A DNA stretch of 46,514 bases, taken from NCBI GenBank assembly GCA_001303415.1, contig LJTN01000015.1, positions 1-46,514 of the forward strand, written 5' to 3'. The translations under genes and the position numbers were made by a program. Below are positions 34,454-42,382 of this stretch, in pieces. This DNA comes from Myxococcales bacterium SG8_38. Its GTDB lineage: Bacteria; Myxococcota_A; Polyangia; Polyangiales; Houyiibacteriaceae. Within the stretch, counting starts at the first letter, position 1; every line of letters begins with the position of its first letter. The notes below the pieces were generated by a model. That model did not search any database. It had not been told where the DNA came from and worked only from the letters and a program-made list of their open reading frames with translations.

Positions 34454-36033
34454 AGGTAGTCTCCGTCGCCGATCAGGCCTTGCGTGATGAACTCGTCGAT
34501 GAACGTCGGCACGTAGCCGGTAGGGCGATGCTCACCAAGCACTTCCCCGTCCGGGCCCGTTCCGCTTCGCTGAAAGACGAAGATGTCGTGAAGGACGATG
34601 TCTCCTTCTTCGCCGAGCGTTCCTACTTCCGTGATGGCGCTGAGGCGCCGTGTTCCATCGGAGAACCGAGCCTGCTGAACGATCACGTGGATGCTTGCAG
34701 CAATCTGCTGTCTTATCGTCTGCGGAGAAAGCTCGAGGCCTGCCATCATGCAGAGAGTTTCGATTCGCTTCAGCGCTTCCTTCGCGCTGTTCGCATGCGT
34801 GGTGGTCATGGAGCCTTCATGGCCCGTGTTCATGGCTTGAAGCATGTCGATCGCCTCTCCCGCACGGCATTCGCCGACCAAGATCCGGTCCGGACGCATG
34901 CGCAAAGCGTTCTTGAGCAAGTCTCGAATGGTATAGGCGCCTCGGCCTTCGAGGTTTCTGGGCTTCGATTCGAGGGCCACCACGTGCGGTTGCTCGAGCT
35001 TCAGCTCCGCTGCGTCCTCGATGGTGATGATGCGTTCGTCGGACGGAATCTCAGCGGACAAGACGTTCAAAAGCGTGGTCTTGCCGCTCCCCGTGCCCCC
35101 GGAGACCAGAATGTTCTTCTTGGCGCGCACGCATCGCTGAAGAAAAGCCGCCATCTTGGCGCTGAGGCTTCCTAGAGACACCAGCTCCTTCATCTGGAGC
35201 GGGCGTTTCGAAAACTTTCGTATCGTGATGCAAGGACCTCGGGGCGCGAGCGGAGGTATGATCGCGTTGACGCGCGAGCCATCTTTGAGCCGCGCATCGA
35301 CCATCGGTGTGCTCTCGTCGATTCTGCGACCGAGGGGAGTCACGATTCTCTCGATGGCCGCCCGGCAGGATTCTTCGTCGCTGAAACGCAGAGGCGTGAG
35401 GCTGACCTTGCCTCGTCTCTCCACGTAGATGGTCGTCGGATCGACGACCATGATCTCCGAAACGGTATCGTCATCGAGCAGGTCTTGGAGCGGACCGAGC
35501 CCCAGCACTTCATCGGTCATCTCTGCGATGAGCCGCGCCCTCTGATTGGAATCGCCAATCTCCGATTCGAAGCTGGCGACGATCCGTTCCAAGGCCTCGA
35601 TCACGCGCGGTCTGAGCACGGCGTCGTCCATGTCGGCACCATCGAGGGAGGCAAGCTCGAGATGGTCCAGAAGAGACTGATGGATGCGGCGTCGAAGCTC
35701 TGGAGGCACGGCATTCGTGGATGCCTCCGTGGAGAGCTCCTTCACGTGCAGCCTGTACGGGCCAACACGAATTTGGCCACTTGGCGGCAGAAGGCGCCCG
35801 GCGGACCGAATCAGCTCATGACCGAGAACGGTCCCGTTGGAGGATTGATCGACCATTCGAAACCCGTCGTGCTCACGCTCGATGCGAACGTGAAAGCGGC
35901 TGACTTCCGGGGACGCCAAGACGACATGGCAGCTCGGGTCGCGACCGATGCTCAGGCTATCGACGTTCGGAACGGCGATCTTTTGCTCGGCTCCATCTGG
36001 GGTCACCACGGAGATGCTGAGCCCTGCTTTCAT
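34450..36033 (-). CDS. cpaF: FHA-domain fused CpaF/TadA pilus assembly ATPase
   Basis: The 527-aa protein joins an N-terminal FHA domain (about 27-98: LSIGRDPSCHVVL, SRFHVRIE, DQSSNGTVLG) to a full CpaF ATPase. Walker A GGTGSGKTT is at 312-320; ERIITIEDAAEL, RMRPDRILVGECRAGEAIDMLQ and GHEGSMTTTHA follow. FHA domains bind phospho-threonine, so assembly could be tied to Ser/Thr kinases. The length is close to CpaF plus one FHA domain. It is coupled by ATGA to cpaC and tadB. This is the most likely main motor of the pilus. Confidence 0.92.
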   Translation of the reverse strand: MKAGLSISVVTPDGAEQKIAVPNVDSLSIGRDPSCHVVLASPEVSRFHVRIEREHDGFRMVDQSSNGTVLGHELIRSAGRLLPPSGQIRVGPYRLHVKELSTEASTNAVPPELRRRIHQSLLDHLELASLDGADMDDAVLRPRVIEALERIVASFESEIGDSNQRARLIAEMTDEVLGLGPLQDLLDDDTVSEIMVVDPTTIYVERRGKVSLTPLRFSDEESCRAAIERIVTPLGRRIDESTPMVDARLKDGSRVNAIIPPLAPRGPCITIRKFSKRPLQMKELVSLGSLSAKMAAFLQRCVRAKKNILVSGGTGSGKTTLLNVLSAEIPSDERIITIEDAAELKLEQPHVVALESKPRNLEGRGAYTIRDLLKNALRMRPDRILVGECRAGEAIDMLQAMNTGHEGSMTTTHANSAKEALKRIETLCMMAGLELSPQTIRQQIAASIHVIVQQARFSDGTRRLSAITEVGTLGEEGDIVLHDIFVFQRSGTGPDGEVLGEHRPTGYVPTFIDEFITQGLIGDGDYL

Positions 36034-37166
36034 TCGACCCCCTTGCCCCCACGCACTACACGAGGCTCGTCCATCAAATGCTGGGCGTCGACGCCACCTT
36101 GAAAGCGTTCGTACACTCGCAGCGCTTCCTCGACCCGGTCGCGTTGGGCCATGCTGATCGGCTCTACGACCGACGGTACGATGAACATGTATGCTTGATT
36201 GTCGTCGACCTCCCGAGCGTGTCGGCCGAACAAGGCACCGATGAAGGGCACCATGCCAAGCCCCGGAATCCCGTCCTTCGTCCTTCGCTCGCTCCGAGCG
36301 CGGATGCCTGCCAGCGAAACGGACTGACCGAGCTCCAAGTTGACGAGAGTCTGTACGTGCGATGTGGATCGCCCCGGAATTCCACGAACGCCTCGATCGG
36401 CATCCAAATCGGAAACGTCCGCACTGATTTCCAGCTCGATTCGTCCGCTCTGGGCATCGTATCGAGGCAACACCGTCAGCGTGGTGCCGAACTCGATTGC
36501 CTCAACGTTCACGGTGAGGTTGTTCTGAACCTGCACGTTGAACTCGCCGCCCGACGTGAACATGGCTTCGGTCCCGTTGGCCGTCACCAACGTGGCCTGA
36601 CGGTACAGCTTTGCCCAGCCCTTCGCTTGGGCGAGGTCGAAGCTGGGCAAGAAGGTCTGCGGCAGGATCTGGAACGTGCTCTGCGTCGGTTGCGCGCTAC
36701 CACCCGTGATCGCAATCGCAGCTTGAGACGGGGTGAGCGTGCTGCCGATGTTTCCAGGCCAGTTGAGGCCGATTTGGTGGGTGTACCGGTCCTGAATCAG
36801 CACGAAATAGAGATCCAAACGAATGTTCTCGCGCCCACCGAATCCCTTGACCGCGTCCGCCGCGATCACCCGGATGGTGTGCTGCACCTGAGTCCCGTCA
36901 TATCGGATCAGAAGAAGAGAGGTCGTCCCAGCTTTCTTCCCGACGATCACGAACCGGCTTTGGTCCCGCGTGACGCGTACGTCCACGAAGCCCGGCACAC
37001 CCTCGGAGTAGCTCTGAACACCTTGCGCCGAGAGGCTCTTTTGCTCTCCGACGCGGAGCTCGACGACGCTCGGTGGCTCCGGGCCTGTATCGGCTGCGCT
37101 CGACCGCGGCAAGACCACGATGATGGTCGCCACCAGCGGACAGACGGTGAGGTCGAAGCGAAGCAT
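36030..37166 (-). CDS. cpaC: Tad pilus secretin CpaC/RcpA
   Basis: The 378-aa secretin has a signal peptide (about 1-24, ending SSAAD). An N-terminal pilus-secretin domain follows (ELRVGEQKSLSAQGVQSYSEG; VDVRVTRDQSRFVIVGKKAGTTSL), then the secretin core with ENIRLDLYFVLIQD and closing GLGMVPFIGALFGRHAREVDDNQAYMFIVPSVVEP. It is on the short side for CpaC (often 450 aa or more). It forms the outer-membrane pore. It is coupled to cpaF by ATGA and follows cpaB by one base. Confidence 0.9.
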   Translation of the reverse strand: MLRFDLTVCPLVATIIVVLPRSSAADTGPEPPSVVELRVGEQKSLSAQGVQSYSEGVPGFVDVRVTRDQSRFVIVGKKAGTTSLLLIRYDGTQVQHTIRVIAADAVKGFGGRENIRLDLYFVLIQDRYTHQIGLNWPGNIGSTLTPSQAAIAITGGSAQPTQSTFQILPQTFLPSFDLAQAKGWAKLYRQATLVTANGTEAMFTSGGEFNVQVQNNLTVNVEAIEFGTTLTVLPRYDAQSGRIELEISADVSDLDADRGVRGIPGRSTSHVQTLVNLELGQSVSLAGIRARSERRTKDGIPGLGMVPFIGALFGRHAREVDDNQAYMFIVPSVVEPISMAQRDRVEEALRVYERFQGGVDAQHLMDEPRVVRGGKGVE

Positions 37167-37167
37167 G

Positions 37168-37947
37168 CTAGTCGAGCCTTTCGATTAGCGCTTTCCGCTG
37201 ACGCCGTTCGCGCTCTTCGAGCTTCAGAACGTCCGAGTCGTCGGTGTCTGCGAGACCTTCGTTGATCTCCAAGTCGTTGGCGTTTCGCAAGATCAAGCTG
37301 ATCTCGCCACCACGCTTTGCTTGGGCCAGCAGGCTAGCCTGCTCCATCGTCACCAGAAGCGTCACCGAAGAAGAGCGACCCGTGGTCGCCGAGTCGTAGC
37401 TCGCGTGAACGCTGTTTCCTACGGCGAGCACGAGCAGGTTCTGCAGGAGCGGCACGGTGACTGCGGTCGACTCGTGCCCTGGCTTTGGCTTGGTCAGCAG
37501 GATGTCGACCCTGTCCCCGGGCAGAAGGAGCTCTGCGAGGGCCCGTCTCGTCCCTTGTTCCACGGTAATGGCGCGCATTCCCTGTGGAATGCGGCTCGAG
37601 AGCGAGGAGCTGCCTGGCTCTGCTGCGGCTAGGTCGGTCCAGAGGAGCGTTTGATTGGCCTTCAAATCGTTTGCCGCGCGGACCCCCAACACCCGCGGCA
37701 GATCCGACGCCAGAACGTGGCGCTCCTCGACATACGCTTCGGGAAGCGTGCGCACGAACAACGCTTGCTCATCTAGGGGCTCCTCCGCGCTCACCGCTTT
37801 GCGCGTGGCTAGGAGCTCAACGAGCTCCCCGCCCCTCACCTCACGCTGGAACTGTCGAACGTACAAGACCAAGAGGACGAATCCCAGAATCGCTACCGCC
37901 ATCGAGATCACGAGAGGCGTTCGATTGATGGACGGGCTTTCATTCAT
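37168..37947 (-). CDS. cpaB: Tad pilus assembly protein CpaB/RcpC
   Basis: The 259-aa protein has one N-terminal transmembrane helix (about 14-33: VISMAVAILGFVLLVLYV) and a SAF-like beta domain (about 45-115, DLPRVLGVRAANDLKANQTL) followed by the CpaB core ALAELLLPGDRVDILL. The C-terminus is charged. CpaB links the inner membrane to the secretin. The ATG at 37947 makes ATGA with the upstream gene's stop; the longer in-frame sequence is arginine-rich and overlaps that gene. Confidence 0.88.
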   Translation of the reverse strand: MNESPSINRTPLVISMAVAILGFVLLVLYVRQFQREVRGGELVELLATRKAVSAEEPLDEQALFVRTLPEAYVEERHVLASDLPRVLGVRAANDLKANQTLLWTDLAAAEPGSSSLSSRIPQGMRAITVEQGTRRALAELLLPGDRVDILLTKPKPGHESTAVTVPLLQNLLVLAVGNSVHASYDSATTGRSSSVTLLVTMEQASLLAQAKRGGEISLILRNANDLEINEGLADTDDSDVLKLEERERRQRKALIERLD

Positions 37948-38912
37948 GGCGCCTCCGATGCGAGAATCGTCAGGATGGTCCGTGCCTGCTCGGCCGGATG
38001 TGCGACCACGGTGATCAAATGTTGTTCCTTCTCGGCTGATAGCATTCGGAGGCCGTCGATCTCGATCGATTCGCCGGGGTGTCGATGCAGGACCCTCCAT
38101 CCGTGGCTGGGCAGCACGGCTCGGTAGAACGACTCGAGCTCCGCTGAAGAATGTGCATCGGTGACGTAGCTGAAGACCCCACTCGGTCCGTCGACCTCCC
38201 ATGCCGACAGGAGTCGCTGCATGTCCCTCGGCCGAGGCAAGCCGCGTATGTCGCGCCCTTCGGCATCCCGACCCTCCGGCGGGACTAGCCTGCGCAGCAG
38301 CGAGCTCGAACTCGTCCAGATCGCCACGACGAAGCTCCGCTCGTGGCCGCTGCCATCGTCACCCTCGACGTACGCGTAACGGAGATTGCCGATTTCGTTG
38401 AGATCGTCGCCGTGAGCGAGGCCGAGCAACTGATGGAGAACGCCGTCGAGATCCGCGGAGGCTCCGAAGTCGGCGCACGCGACGTAACCACGGTTGCCGC
38501 GGCGGCCGCTAGAGGTTGCGAGCGCGCCCAGGGCGGGGGCCGCACGGCTGACCGGCCCGCCTACGGCTTCGCCGAGCGCACGAAACACCCGGGCGTTGCT
38601 CTCGGCGCAGGCATTCTCGTAGTGAGAGAGCACCTGGGCGACCGGCGCTTCGACGTATTGAGCACGCAACGACACCCGAGCGCCGTTGACGCGAACGTCC
38701 CGGACCTGGCCGTGAAGCGAACCGGGAAACCGCATCAGATCAGAGCCTAGGTCGAGCAGTGTCTCGTCGATTTCCGCTCGCGCCGCCCGGGCGACAAGCG
38801 CTGCCACGACCGCAAAAATTGCGGCGATGAACGTGACGAAGGCTGCTGATCGCCCGGAGACCGACATGACGGTGCCGAACCCCGAATCGCTGTGTCTACC
38901 GGCAGATTTCAC
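37944..38912 (-). CDS. Tad-locus secreted or anchored protein of unknown function
   Basis: The 322-aa product has one N-terminal hydrophobic segment (about 22-45, signal or anchor) and a large extracytoplasmic mixed alpha/beta part, with two similar-looking halves (about 85-180 and 225-315: VAQVLSHYENACAESNARV and SSAELESFYRAVLPSHGWRV). The second half resembles the repeated 'x-FYxxxLPxxGW' pattern of small periplasmic domains. No family recognised. The start is GTG at 38912 (GGAG upstream, 17-base overlap with the previous gene); ATG at 38867 is an alternative. It sits between the pseudopilins and cpaB. Confidence 0.7.
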   Translation of the reverse strand: MKSAGRHSDSGFGTVMSVSGRSAAFVTFIAAIFAVVAALVARAARAEIDETLLDLGSDLMRFPGSLHGQVRDVRVNGARVSLRAQYVEAPVAQVLSHYENACAESNARVFRALGEAVGGPVSRAAPALGALATSSGRRGNRGYVACADFGASADLDGVLHQLLGLAHGDDLNEIGNLRYAYVEGDDGSGHERSFVVAIWTSSSSLLRRLVPPEGRDAEGRDIRGLPRPRDMQRLLSAWEVDGPSGVFSYVTDAHSSAELESFYRAVLPSHGWRVLHRHPGESIEIDGLRMLSAEKEQHLITVVAHPAEQARTILTILASEAP

Positions 38913-39429
38913 CCGCGTACTCCGTGGTTCCTAAGCCTGCTGCGCAAGCATGCTGGAGGATGGTCTCGCCACTTTCGGTGTGCCGAGCCGTCGTGTTGCA
39001 CAAGAGCGTGGTGACCCCTCGTTGTACGGTGGTCGGGGAGCTCGACATCGAGGGCATGGGCGCCTCGGCGACGCCCACACCATCGGTGTAGGTGCCGATC
39101 AGGTAGTCTCGGACGCGGCTCACGAAAGAGCGCAGCGACATTCCGTTGCGGTTAATGTGCTCGAGGTCATCGAGACCGCCAGCGTGAACTTCCGCTTCGG
39201 CGGCATCGCATGCGCTCGATCTACAGGTGCGCGCGGGGCACTCCCCCGAATCCGCCTGCAACCAGGCCAATCTACGAGCGCGTGCCTTGGCCTCCAGCTT
39301 TGCGCCATACATGCTGTTGAAGGCGACGGTGGCCCCGAGGAGGGCGGCAAAGACGGGCAGGCTGACCAGCGCCTCGACGAAGGCCGCGCCTTTTGCATCT
39401 CGTAGTAGCGACGTGAGCCCTTCCCTCAT
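38896..39429 (-). CDS. TadE/TadF-like pseudopilin
   Basis: The 177-aa protein begins with a short basic leader and the pseudopilin motif KG-AAFVEALVSLPVF: Gly14 at the cleavage site and Glu at mature position 5, then a hydrophobic helix. The rest is extracytoplasmic and contains several Cys (C63, C68, C73 region; C147; C165; C176), suggesting disulfides. Leader removal by the TadV peptidase (41419-41961) is expected. GAGGAA lies 9 bases before the ATG. A minor pseudopilin role is inferred from motif and context. Confidence 0.78.
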   Translation of the reverse strand: MREGLTSLLRDAKGAAFVEALVSLPVFAALLGATVAFNSMYGAKLEAKARARRLAWLQADSGECPARTCRSSACDAAEAEVHAGGLDDLEHINRNGMSLRSFVSRVRDYLIGTYTDGVGVAEAPMPSMSSSPTTVQRGVTTLLCNTTARHTESGETILQHACAAGLGTTEYAGEICR

Positions 39430-39440
39430 GACAACGTTCC

Positions 39441-40643
39441 TCAGTGAGCCGAGATCGCATTCAGCGAGAAGTCCCGGACGACATCACACAACCCCGTGAG
39501 ACCCTCGACTCGAGCGCCGCGCGCCCCCGCGCACGCCCCGAGAATTCCTTCTGGCACCCAGGCACGCGAGATCCGAAAGCGGCGCAATCGCCCCCGCCAC
39601 TTCTGCTTCCACATCCACTCCGCCTTGCCTTCGGCGCCGTCGAAGTAGTACTCGGACTGCGCGAGCCCGATGCGCCCCAGAGCATGCGCACGGTGGAAAC
39701 CGTTTCGTCCGCGATCACCTCCGCCCTGCGCGGTGCGCATTCCTCTCTCTCCGCGTCCCCAGTGCGTCTGATGTGGGCTCTCGCCAATGCCGTATGCGCG
39801 GTACTGGAATTCCTCGTGCCCCAGCCACACTTCCGTTCCGTCCTCGCGTGCGTCGATGACGCGTCGCGCAGGCTCGACCACATCCTCGTCACAGGTCCGG
39901 CGTTTACCCAAACGAAGCGCCTTGCTCACCACTCCGCCGAGAAACTTGAGGAGCCACCTCGGCACTTTGGAGCTCACGCTCGCAAGCCGACCGCCCAGCG
40001 CATCGGCCACGCGATCGCACGTCACGCCTAGCCCGCTTTCTTCCACGGGAAGCCCTCTGCCTCCGCCGGGGAGCCGAGGGCCGAGCACCGGAAGCACGAA
40101 GCCTGCGGCCACCGGCGGGTCGTAGACAGCTTCGAAGGCCATCGAGTCCACTGCGCGCGCCTCGGCCAGCAATGGGTATCCGTGCTGTACGGCATGATGC
40201 GCTGCATCGAGCGCATCGTGGGCAACACGCACGAACTCTTCGACGGTGTCGCCAATCCTCTCCACTGCGTTCTCGGCTGGTGTCAGCACTCCGATGAGAG
40301 GCACCGCTTTCGGCGCGAGCACCACCGACGCCGCCAGGGCTCGGAGCACGGCCAAGATGATCTCGAGCAACACCTCGACGCTTCGAATCACCAGCAGCAC
40401 GCCGGCCGTAATTGTCATCACGATGTTGAGTAGAACGTGCAGGTTCATTCCCTTTGCGGCGACGACCGACGCCGCGAACGCCCCCGAATCCGCGCCGTCT
40501 TGCATGACCCGGCGATAGAGCACCGCGTCGCCGACGCCGAGGATGTAATAGAGAGTACCCACCATGAAGAGGGACATGAAAAGCGACATGAGCATCATGG
40601 ACCCGCGCCGCTGCTCGAAAAGGGATGGAGGCCGCGACGCCAT
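39441..40643 (-). CDS. TadG-like membrane protein
   Basis: The 400-aa protein has an N-terminal basic segment and membrane helix (about 17-35), then a YRRVMQDGADSGAFAASVVAAKGM block typical of Tad/TadG N-termini (pilus-assembly 'Tad-like' domain), then further hydrophobic helices (about 68-115). The long C-terminal half is extracytoplasmic and lacks the von Willebrand A domain found in many TadG proteins. RG-SMMLM lacks Glu at position 5. ATG at 40643 is chosen (GAGGGG 6 bases upstream, TGATG overlap); an adjacent GTG at 40646 is possible. Confidence 0.72.
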   Translation of the reverse strand: MASRPPSLFEQRRGSMMLMSLFMSLFMVGTLYYILGVGDAVLYRRVMQDGADSGAFAASVVAAKGMNLHVLLNIVMTITAGVLLVIRSVEVLLEIILAVLRALAASVVLAPKAVPLIGVLTPAENAVERIGDTVEEFVRVAHDALDAAHHAVQHGYPLLAEARAVDSMAFEAVYDPPVAAGFVLPVLGPRLPGGGRGLPVEESGLGVTCDRVADALGGRLASVSSKVPRWLLKFLGGVVSKALRLGKRRTCDEDVVEPARRVIDAREDGTEVWLGHEEFQYRAYGIGESPHQTHWGRGERGMRTAQGGGDRGRNGFHRAHALGRIGLAQSEYYFDGAEGKAEWMWKQKWRGRLRRFRISRAWVPEGILGACAGARGARVEGLTGLCDVVRDFSLNAISAH

Positions 40644-41422
40644 CACGAGCCCCTCGTTCGATAGCCGTAAGGCGCGTCTTGTATGAGCAAGGTCGCTTCT
40701 CGTTTCAGCTCGTAGAAGCGTGCTCCCGAGAAGCGCGAAAGAATCGGCAGAAGAGCGCGTTCGTAGTCACCTCTGGACTCGAGCTCGTCGAATGAGCGGC
40801 AAAGGAGGCGTCGCGCGACAGGTACCGTGCACTGATATGCATAGGTGACCCGGACCGTGATTTCCGGACCGGAAGCGACGTCACCAACGGAGCCCGGAAA
40901 CGTCACCGCGAGGGCGAACGGCTGATGGTGGAGCGCGGTGAGCAGCACCCGCTCATCGCCAATTGCGTCGCGGATGCTCGGCCGGGGACCAAAGCCCAAG
41001 CCGTGCGGCGCGAGGGGCGCAAGCGGAACATATGCCGCAAGCCGAATGGTGTTGAGCCTCGAGCGACCCACGTTCGCAAGCGGCTTTGCGGAAAGCGAGG
41101 CCAGCGCCGACTCGTCGGAGTCGCTCGAAGCGAGCCGATGCATGGCGGCAAAGACATCGTCTTCCGCGAAGGGTTGCCGGGCGAGGCTCATCTCGGGCTC
41201 GCCCGCGTATTCGTTGGGGTCGTCGGGTAGGACGACGGCTGCTGAACGGGCAGCGGAGTCTGCTGCATTCTTCACCATGAGGCTGGCGCGAGCGATCAAC
41301 GCAAGCTGCACGACGCAAAGGAAGAAGACCCACAGCGGGAGAAATGCGATGAGGAACTCGAGGAACACGGCGCCCCGACGATCTTCGACGAGCTCTGTCG
41401 CGGCGGGCGGCACGGCTTTCAA
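40643..41422 (-). CDS. tadE: TadE-like pseudopilin
   Basis: The 259-aa protein has the TadE motif RRG-AVFLEFLIAF (Glu at mature position 5) and a hydrophobic helix (about 20-45), then VKNAADSAARSAAVVLP and a long extracytoplasmic beta-rich domain. The start is difficult: TTG at 41422 has GGAGGG 4 bases upstream and overlaps the tadV stop (TTGA), so I prefer it; GTG at 41413 is the alternative. No ATG exists near the family start. It is the likely pilus-tip or minor pseudopilin, processed by TadV. Confidence 0.76.
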   Translation of the reverse strand: MKAVPPAATELVEDRRGAVFLEFLIAFLPLWVFFLCVVQLALIARASLMVKNAADSAARSAAVVLPDDPNEYAGEPEMSLARQPFAEDDVFAAMHRLASSDSDESALASLSAKPLANVGRSRLNTIRLAAYVPLAPLAPHGLGFGPRPSIRDAIGDERVLLTALHHQPFALAVTFPGSVGDVASGPEITVRVTYAYQCTVPVARRLLCRSFDELESRGDYERALLPILSRFSGARFYELKREATLLIQDAPYGYRTRGS

Positions 41423-41961
41423 AGGACCCTCCAAGCCAACACGAGGCGGGGCACGACGAAGATGCCGGTGGCGATCAGAATCGCACCGCCCATTCGAATG
41501 GAGATCCGGCGATCGACGGCCTCTCCGGCCGATCCGAGCCAGGGGAAGAGCGTGCGCAGCGGCCTCACGGCAGTGGCCCATAGCCAACGATGCAACCTGC
41601 CCTGCCACGCCAGCGTGGCGAATGCGAGAGCCAACGCCACGGCGAAGGCGCCCAGTTGAATTTCGAGCCCTCCGAGCAGATCGAAGCTGGTGATCGCGCC
41701 GAGCGCTCCGAGAAGCTTCACGTCTCCACCGCCCATGGCCGAGCGGCGAAAGAGGAAGTAGGGAACCAGCGCGCTCAGCAGCGTTGCCGCAAAGCAGCGA
41801 AGAACAGCTTCGAAGCCGAAGAGTTGCCCGTAGACGAAGGGCGCAAGCCCGAGGGGAGGCAGTGTGAGCCAGTTTGGAATCTCCGCCGTTCGCCAGTCGA
41901 AGAATGCAGCCACGGCGGCCAAGGCAAGCGCAACGCAGAGGGCGACTCGAATCGGCTCCAC
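41419..41961 (-). CDS. tadV: Prepilin peptidase TadV/CpaA (A24 family)
   Basis: The 180-aa membrane aspartic protease has the two catalytic Asp motifs of A24 peptidases: D22 in FFDWRTAEIPN and D80 in MGGGDVKLLG. About five transmembrane helices are visible. It cleaves leaders of Flp and the TadE-like pseudopilins. There is no N-terminal methylase domain, as is usual for CpaA. The start is GTG at 41961 with GGCGGG upstream. It is 14 bases after flp. Confidence 0.9.
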   Translation of the reverse strand: MEPIRVALCVALALAAVAAFFDWRTAEIPNWLTLPPLGLAPFVYGQLFGFEAVLRCFAATLLSALVPYFLFRRSAMGGGDVKLLGALGAITSFDLLGGLEIQLGAFAVALALAFATLAWQGRLHRWLWATAVRPLRTLFPWLGSAGEAVDRRISIRMGGAILIATGIFVVPRLVLAWRVL

Positions 41962-41975
41962 GACTGACCCGCCTG

Positions 41976-42161
41976 CTATTGCACCACGTCTGAGATATAG
42001 CCCTCGGCGGCTTCGACTTCGCCGGTCAGCGTCTCGCCGAACTTCTGCCAGGCGGCGATACCGACGACGGCGATCAGGCCGAGGACGATGATGTACTCCA
42101 CCGTCGTCAAGCCCTTTTCGTCTGAAACGAGATTCGGTTTCCTCGTTGAGTTGACTTGCAT
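41976..42161 (-). CDS. flp: Flp/Fap-type pilin
   Basis: The 61-aa prepilin has a 17-residue leader ending EKG, then LTTVEYIIVLGLIAVVGIAA. Glu22 and Tyr23 (mature positions 5 and 6) are the Flp signature needed for leader processing. The hydrophobic helix fills most of the mature protein, followed by a short polar tail. AAGGAGCC lies 6 bases before the ATG. It is the likely major subunit of the Tad pilus. Confidence 0.93.
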   Translation of the reverse strand: MQVNSTRKPNLVSDEKGLTTVEYIIVLGLIAVVGIAAWQKFGETLTGEVEAAEGYISDVVQ

Positions 42162-42175
42162 GAGAGGCTCCTTGC

Positions 42176-42310
42176 TCAGGGAATGGGTAAAAGGATAAAG
42201 AGCTTCGCCAAGTAGTAGGCCTGGACTAGGGGAACGCCGAGGCCATAGAGCGCGAGCCCCACGCTGAGAACGACAACCCCGAGCACGACCGTATACTCCG
42301 CGAACACCAC
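42176..42310 (-). CDS. Flp-like mini-pilin without leader peptide (44 aa)
   Basis: This frame begins VVFAEYTVVLGVVVLSVG and ends in AKLFILLPIP. It matches the Flp core at the key positions: A-E-Y-x-x-V-L-G against V-E-Y-I-I-V-L-G of the Flp gene 14 bases downstream. GTG at 42310 is the start with the best ribosome binding site (GAGGAG, 5 bases away); initiation there puts Glu at residue 5, exactly the mature-pilin number, so no leader exists to cleave. GTG at 42307 and 42316 are alternatives, giving Glu at 4 or 7. It is a hydrophobic helix followed by a short tail. It could be a minor pilin, a membrane-held chaperone or a regulator of Flp, or a decayed pilin copy. Confidence 0.6.
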   Translation of the reverse strand: MVFAEYTVVLGVVVLSVGLALYGLGVPLVQAYYLAKLFILLPIP

Positions 42311-42382
42311 GCTCACTCCTCGGTCATCCGCGGGAGAGGTTGCGCGCCCCGAGATCGATTCGCGGCGGTGCGAGTCGACAGC

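Noticed and set aside
42311..42382. Search for a sigma-54 (-24/-12) promoter before the Tad operon
   Set aside because: No TGGCAC-N5-TTGC-like pair is present, so I cannot link the FHA activator to the Tad operon by sequence.
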